Shown here piece after piece: positions 58,227 through 64,000 of a DNA stretch of 64,000 bases. The position numbers and the translations under genes are program-made. A model generated the notes under the pieces. The model saw only the letters and a program-made list of their open reading frames with translations. It had not been told where the DNA came from and searched no databases. The DNA is taken from the NCBI GenBank assembly GCA_016490735.1, contig JAEMWC010001412.1:62001-126000 (forward strand), written 5' to 3'. The DNA comes from Pachyseris speciosa. Its lineage: Eukaryota; Cnidaria; Anthozoa; Scleractinia; Pachyseridae. Position 1 is the first letter of the stretch, and every line of letters starts with the position of its first letter.

Positions 58227-58398
58227 CAGACTCGAAGTAGACTTTGAGAGGGCTAAAGAGGGAAGGTACCACTCTAAAGAATTCAAAGAGGTCCACGATG
58301 GTGAAAAGTTTAGCAGAAGATCAAGGGCAAATCAGTATTCTGTTGAATTTGTGGGATACCCCAGCGGCTATTCCAGCTTTGAGTACCAAGACTGTTAA
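58227..58398 (+). other. Possible out-of-frame continuation of the gene 3 tail
   Basis: Directly after the stop, the +1 frame stays open for 57 codons of matching Ser/Tyr/Arg/Glu/Phe composition (RLEVDFERAKEGRYHSKEF... to ...YPSGYSSFEYQDC) and then stops. One extra base near GGAGGAAGG (58213-58222) would explain this. No intron of plausible length fits. Confidence 0.4.
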
Positions 58399-58681
58399 CA
58401 AGTTCCTAGCTTGTAGTAATTATCAATGTTCTGTATTTGGCCTTGAGAAATCTGCAATTGAGTCACAAAATATTCAAGCCTTGAGTGTGAAGATTTGTAA
58501 CAACTTGGCAGTTTTCCGCCCTTGTCAATGTCCCGGCAACAAATAACTTGCTTTAAAAAGAAATATGGCTTTAGTCACCATTTGACGTTCAGTTTTTACG
58601 GAAATGTTTTAGCTATTAATCGAAGTTGCCATGCCTTCTTCTTGCAACGAGAAACGTACTTACAAAAGAGAATGTGGTATA

Positions 58682-58873
58682 GACCTTTTTAGCTTGTAGA
58701 TTTTGTTTTCCCAATGTAGGTCACGTGATGTTACCCTAAAGAACTTTTCTTTGAAATTTCGCCTTATTCACGTGCATATGTACGCATAATTTATGAAAAG
58801 ACAAAAGGCAAATCCCCTTGGGAAGATCACATGGTCTACATTGGGAAAACAAAATTTGCAAGCTAAAAAGGTC
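58682..58873. mobile_element. TA-flanked MITE, 192 bp, downstream of gene 3
   Basis: Inverted ends GACCTTTTTAGCTTGTAGAT and GACCTTTTTAGCTTGCAAAT continue through TTTTGTTTTCCCAATGTAG. TA lies on both sides. It starts with GACC like the element at 9284-9462. Confidence 0.75.
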
Positions 58874-59086
58874 TATTCCATCACATCCACTTTTAATAAC
58901 ACGATGAACCAAATGCTGATTTTTAGGGACTGAACCAAGTATACATCGAAGTAGAGTTTTTCTGTGTTTAAGATATCCTTTTCTTACTGCTAAATTTATG
59001 TTTCAGGTTAAGATATTGACCATATAAAAACGAAACTTAAGGCCAGACAATATATAAATATATCAGTGATATAGTTATCAAATCAA

Positions 59087-59233
59087 ATCAATTTATTTAA
59101 GCTCGATAGCGTGAGGAGTGGTTGCCCAATCTCCCGAGCCGGGGGCTTATGTATTAAACGTTCGAGCATTCCGGATCGAATTTGAATTTAGAAGTGTTGG
59201 TTTTTGAGGAGAGGGGAAAACCGGAGAACCCGA

Positions 59234-59276
<43 letters not shown>

Positions 59277-59345
59277 AACCCGGGAATCGAACCCGGGCCA
59301 CATTGGTGGAAAGCGAGTGCTCTCACCACTGCGCCATCCCTGCTC
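59087..59345 (-). repeat. tRNA-derived SINE, family C
   Basis: The minus-strand head (GCAGGGATGGCGCAGTGGTG, CCCGGGTTCGATTCCCGG at 59279-59344) resembles a decayed tRNA-Gly-like sequence. It is followed by a C/T-rich body and a tail near 59085-59100 (AAATAAATTGATTTGATTTG). Open frames over it are not genes. Confidence 0.7.
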
Positions 59346-60490
59346 CCCACTCCAAAGTGAAACACTCCAAGAAGAAGTCAAACACTCCAAAGTGATCTAG
59401 GGCCGACGTAAATGCGGTGTTCAGTACAGTTCATCGGGCTTTGATTAAGGTTTCTATAGCTTTAATCTTTCCTTTACAGTTTTACTATTCAGAAATGAAA
59501 TCTAAGGCCGGCTCCCATAAATAAATTGAATGAAAGTTGCAATCTATTACTTTGGAATTTTTTTCCTTTTCGGGTTAGATGGACCGTAATTGTGCAAGTG
59601 ATGACCAAGCCAACAAATTAAGGTGATCGCCTTTGGAAAGGCGGCTGGTTCATAAAGGTCTGAAATACAAAGATGTCACTAAATCACGGATTATCTGTCG
59701 CTTATAAGGTCTGTTAATACATGGTGCGACTGCGTTCACTTTAATTTAAGTTGTTCGAAATAAATGATCCAAATATTGATTTGGAAATTCAAAATTTTTC
59801 CTCTCGCAATATGATTCAATTCAATGCACTTTATGTCTTTCCTAAAATATAATAATTATATTAATATTTTGAGATACTTGCACTAGCACTAGCACTTAGT
59901 TTTGCAAAATAGCATGGTATATTAATTTCTTCGCTGGTCGCGGAGAAAGAGTGAAGCCTGATTAAGACAAGTTGGTCTTGCTTATCAAGCGAAGTTTTAT
60001 TAAATTTAAATTATGTAATAAACAGAATTAAAGTGAATTAAAGCATAAATCAAAGCTTCAGTCTCCGCTTTGCATGTTATGTTAATATCTTTCTTCTGGA
60101 TTCACTTATAAACACGATGTTAAAAGAAAGAAAAAGATAAACGAGAAGTCAGGGTGTAAACAGGAATGTTATGGGTATTATTGTCCAACTAATTCGCTGT
60201 AGCTGAGCTGGAGATACCTTGATAAATACTAATGACTTCGATTGTATAAAAAAATGAAATCTTTTGGAAATATATTACAACCCTAAACTGCTGTTCCGAT
60301 TGGCATCTGTTTATGTATTGATTTATAGCAATTTTCTGTGTCTCAACCGCATTAAATTAAGGCAGATTTAGCAAAGACAACGCGAAAGCGCGCGGAAAGG
60401 ACTGAACACGACTTCCGGCGTTCAATTTGCCGTTCTGCCATTGGTCAAGTCGGCGATTTTTAAATCTGCGCTCGCCGTCGTCACAAAGAA

Positions 60491-60541
60491 CAACCTCGTT
60501 CCCAGGGTCTCTCCTCTTCCCGGCCCCTGGGCAACGAGATT
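60491..60541. repeat. Second copy of the CCTCGTTCCCAGGG palindrome
   Basis: CAACCTCGTTCCCAGGG is followed by CCCTGGGCAACGAGATTG in inverse. It matches the repeat at 8874-8936. Confidence 0.55.
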
Positions 60542-60559
60542 GAAAGAACAATCTATTAA

Positions 60560-61217
60560 GGGGGGACTAACTTAACTACAGACTTAGCGTTGTTGCCAAG
60601 GGATTTTTGCGGACTGTATTTGTAAAACACAGTTTTTCGGTGTTTTTGCCACTGTATTGGTGAAACGTGCGAAGAGGTCAACACGTAAAATTAATGAATT
60701 GTTATTGCGCATGCGTAACTTGCCCCAGGCCCCAACCGCGCCTTAGAGAGAAAAACCCCTAAAACTTGGAGAAAATTATGTGAAGTTCCGATTTTTTTTG
60801 CCAATCGAAGATATTCCAGCCTTCTTTACAAGCCTACGTAAGCAATTGTTGTTAACATACATAACTGCAATGATAATGACGAAATGGTATGAATTTGCGT
60901 GATTATGACGTCATAAATCTCAGAAAAATGCGAATTTTCAAAAATCGATACGTAGAGTTTTGCACCTTGGCGATTGTTAACCATTGGCACCATTTTCGAT
61001 ATCCAGAAGTCTACGCCACTCGAGTTTTAGGCCTTTTTCTGGTCTGGTCACGTGACTTACCAAATATGGTTGTGACTCGAAAATCTTGTAAACCTTTTTG
61101 ATTGTAAAAACATAGCCAGACAGCTTGCCTGTGCAAGTTAGGGTTTCCAAGATATGAGCGTTGGGAACTTTCCATAGCAACAATGTTAGCTCATTTTGTA
61201 GTTAAGTTAGTCCCCCC
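60560..61217. mobile_element. TTAA-flanked TIR element, 658 bp
   Basis: TTAA lies on both sides (60556-60559 and 61218-61221). Inverted ends GGGGGGACTAACTTAACTAC are near-perfect. The interior is non-coding. Confidence 0.8.
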
Positions 61218-61221
61218 TTAA

Positions 61222-62292
61222 CTAACTGTTTCTAACAGCCAGCATAGGTAGTCTCCCTCATCCCGCGGGATGGGTAACCACTGGACGAAGGAACCGCGGG
61301 CTGTAAAAAGAAGACCAGATAGCTATAGGAAATTCGAAGTTGTCTCCTTATATACATCATGTTGACGAAACAAAATATGGAATGAGGCGCAAATATCTGT
61401 GTTTTGTAGTCATTATTATTAATACCCTCTAAAATCCTTCAATTCAAACAATATCATGGCAAACCACACGCACGTATCTGTCAGATCGATTAGTCACAGC
61501 TACAAGATTGTCTAGGGGAAATAAATATAATGAAGTTCAACCTCAAAAATGAATTTATGAATTTTTACTGACTTCAAACCGACTTCGTTTTGTCGCCTTG
61601 CCAGCCGAAAGTTTAAGCTTACTTTGCAACACCAGGTAAAAGAAAATATTATATGTCAGTGTGAGCGCGATTTTAGGGAAAGCTAAAAACCGCCGAATGT
61701 TATTATTAAGTTATTCTAGTCGAAAAAGCAATTAAAACGGGTATTTTGGCTTACTTAACCAACACGAAAACGTATCCCCTTTTTAATTGACTGAGGAGAT
61801 GCCCAGAGATTATTTCTATGTAGTGACAATTCCCGATGGTTCCGCTAGAAAGCTCTGAATTAAAGTATTTGAATTGCGAATAAAACGATGTAACTAGGCT
61901 TAGAAAACGAAATGTCATGAAAATTTTATTACTGTGATTGTCTTATATCACCACGGGATGCAAAATGTAGGTCTGTTATTGCGCAACTCATATTCTTAAT
62001 TAGGCAGGTATTTTCGTTTTCACATAAAAGGCAATGAAAAGCTTGGGATATTCAGGAAGGTAAACAATCAATCTCACACCTGTCTTTACTGCCAAAATGC
62101 TATTAGAGCCGGGTTCGCTGTAAAATTTCAATAGAAATTAATCTTCATCTTGAAGAATCAAGAAGATTAAGCCAAGTAATAAGAGAAGAGTTAAATTCGG
62201 AAAAAATTGTGTCACAACGGAGGTTTAATTTTTCTTGGCCGCTTATCGCTTCCGTGGGAGTTTCAACTGTGTCGTAGAGTCAGGAAAACGCG
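61222..62292. other. Upstream region of gene 4
   Basis: No repeat or coding feature is recognised. The promoter of gene 4 should lie within the right half. No clear TATA box was found. Confidence 0.4.
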
Positions 62293-63150
62293 ATGGAAAG
62301 CAAAAGTACTCGTTGCGAGTCCTGCGAGCTGAGGGATTCAGATGGTGAGGGGAATTCCCAACGTTTTGCAAAAGTCAAGAATAGCGACAACGACTCCGTA
62401 GATAAAGAGGCAGTAAGCAACACAAAGGAATCTTCGTGCCAAACGGAAGTCGACGAAATTTTGGATCAGCAGCTGGCGGAGATTGAAGACGAGTTGGAAC
62501 AAGAGAGAGAAGAGATCCAACAAGAGTTCAACGAAAAGAAAGCTAGCCTTGAGATTACGCTTCGAAATGAGTATAATGAGATCATCAAAGCCAAAGACGA
62601 AGTTATTCGGGTTCTTACAGAGGAAAAGGATTTTCTCTGGAGTGAGCTTCGTGATTTGAGAAAATCATTCGACCTGTTTACTAGACATGTTCATCGCGAT
62701 GCATTGAAGCTGCTAGGTCGAGAGCACGAGGGGGAACTGGGCGCTAAAGGGAATGAACCAAGCAGGAACATATGGGACAATGGGGAGCTGTTGGCTGTGC
62801 TGCGAAAACAGGAGGAGATTTTGTTGCAGTCGTTTGAAAAAGAAAAAGCTGCAATGAAAATAAGGTTCGAACGAGAGAAAGCTGATTTGCAGGAAGTCGT
62901 CGAGGAAAAATGTGAGGAAAAGTATGCATTCGAGCGAGCTTATCTACTACAAAGCATCGAAGGGCTGAAAGAAGGACTGGATAGTTTACGAATACAAAAA
63001 GATGAACTTGCTAAAATATTTGACGGTGAAAAGAACGCGTTGGAGCTGAGCTTTAAACGAAAGGAAGAGGAACTACGGCGGAATTTAAAGCTGGAGCTGC
63101 AACGTAAAATAATCAAGGCTCAAAAACCTTGGGCAAGGACCAAAATTTAA
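62293..63150 (+). CDS. Gene 4: N-terminal piece of a coiled-coil paralog
   Basis: ATG opens MESKSTRCESCELRDSDGEG, a Ser/Asp-rich disordered start with a CxxC pair. Coiled coil follows from about residue 60 (IEDELEQEREEIQQEFNEKK). The family's aromatic hendecads recur as LQSFEKEKAAMKIRFEREKA and FDGEKNALELSFKRKEEEL. The frame ends KAQKPWARTKI and a TAA at 63148-63150. A possible donor (GTAAAA at 63104) just before could splice on, but it would be phase 1, unlike the other genes. It is either a short truncated paralog or the first exon of a gene that continues beyond the window. Confidence 0.65.
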   Translation: MESKSTRCESCELRDSDGEGNSQRFAKVKNSDNDSVDKEAVSNTKESSCQTEVDEILDQQLAEIEDELEQEREEIQQEFNEKKASLEITLRNEYNEIIKAKDEVIRVLTEEKDFLWSELRDLRKSFDLFTRHVHRDALKLLGREHEGELGAKGNEPSRNIWDNGELLAVLRKQEEILLQSFEKEKAAMKIRFEREKADLQEVVEEKCEEKYAFERAYLLQSIEGLKEGLDSLRIQKDELAKIFDGEKNALELSFKRKEEELRRNLKLELQRKIIKAQKPWARTKI

Positions 63151-63549
63151 AGACGCTACACACTTTTTCATCACTTCGTTTTTTCAGGCCACCATTTATG
63201 AGTTTCTCGCGCAGAATCCTCCTTTACTTTACTACCTTTGATACATCTACAGTCATCTTGATAAGTAATTAATGATAGCAACCCCATCAAAGGGCCAAAG
63301 TTAGGTGAAGTTATCAAGATATCAGTGAACCAACCAATTGAACTGGTAGAAAGCACCTCTGTTATTGCTGTACTGATTTCATTTTGGACTATTTTTGGAC
63401 ATCAAATTGACAGGACAGGAGCTTTTAACATAGTCTCATTACCGACACAAATGATTCGTCTTAGAATGCTGTAAAACAACCGTTTCACCTGTAAGTTAGC
63501 TATAAGTACTTTGAATGCTTTGGTCCTATAGAGCCGAAGGGCCGGATTT

Positions 63550-63669
<120 letters not shown>

Positions 63670-64000
63670 GTAACTACGAGAGTATCAAAGTGATTTTTAA
63701 TTGATGGTCGCAAATAATGTGATTGGTTAGCAAAACCTGTGCCACTCTATCGACCAGTGAGAAGCTAAACCAAACCAAGCGTCATTTTTTCGAGCGTATT
63801 TTTCCGCGCTAAGACGCCGGCTACAAGACTGATTGACTCGTCATGCTTTTCATGTCAGCACTTGCTGTGATTCTTTCACCAAAGTAACTGCTTTGGTTTT
63901 GTTATATCGACACTCAATATAAATCGCTCTACACAATCTAAAGCTATTAAAATGGAGTAGATAGGGACAGTGTCGGGAAAATTCCTGTATTTTAGTAAAA

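Overview
The window looks like nuclear DNA of an invertebrate animal, most likely an anthozoan cnidarian such as a stony coral. This is inferred from AT-rich sequence, GT-AG introns, CR1/L2-like LINE ends, several tRNA-headed SINEs and dense MITE-like inverted repeats. No bacterial, organellar or rRNA features are seen.

The protein-coding theme is a tandem set of related long coiled-coil genes, all on the + strand. Gene 1 (72-9223) enters from the left with six exons and about 1230 residues in view. Gene 2 (46585-48578) is an intronless, frameshifted relative. Gene 3 (51470-58226) has six exons and about 1174 residues. Gene 4 (62293-63150) is a short N-terminal piece. They share an 11-residue repeat with an aromatic residue, then E-K/R, then L. 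Genes 1 and 3 also share their last two exons in sequence and in intron phase, so they are tandem duplicates. The shared C-terminal segment resembles, from memory, ninein/ninein-like centrosomal proteins. That assignment is tentative.

Between the gene clusters (about 9.2-46 kb) there is little host coding sequence and much mobile DNA. It holds LINE 3' fragments (16.9-17.8, 20.4-21.3, 38.4 and 49.0-49.6 kb) and tRNA-derived SINEs (7.7, 30.4, 32.2-33.4, 39.9 and 59.1 kb). Several elements are flanked by TTAA duplications. Two Mutator-like foldback elements have 9-bp target duplications. There are also pogo-like TA-flanked elements and near-perfect hairpins. One TTAA element sits inside a SINE, and a second SINE copy preserves the empty site.

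The most unusual object is a candidate 11.7-kb DNA transposon (33447-45175). Its ends are inverted relatives of each other, flanked by TTTAAA, and each carries an array of the same CCTGTAAATAnCATGTAAAT-type unit in opposite orientation. A small three-exon minus-strand gene of unknown function (43835 to 35793) lies inside, along with many younger insertions. Intron and intergenic stretches not listed show no recognisable feature.
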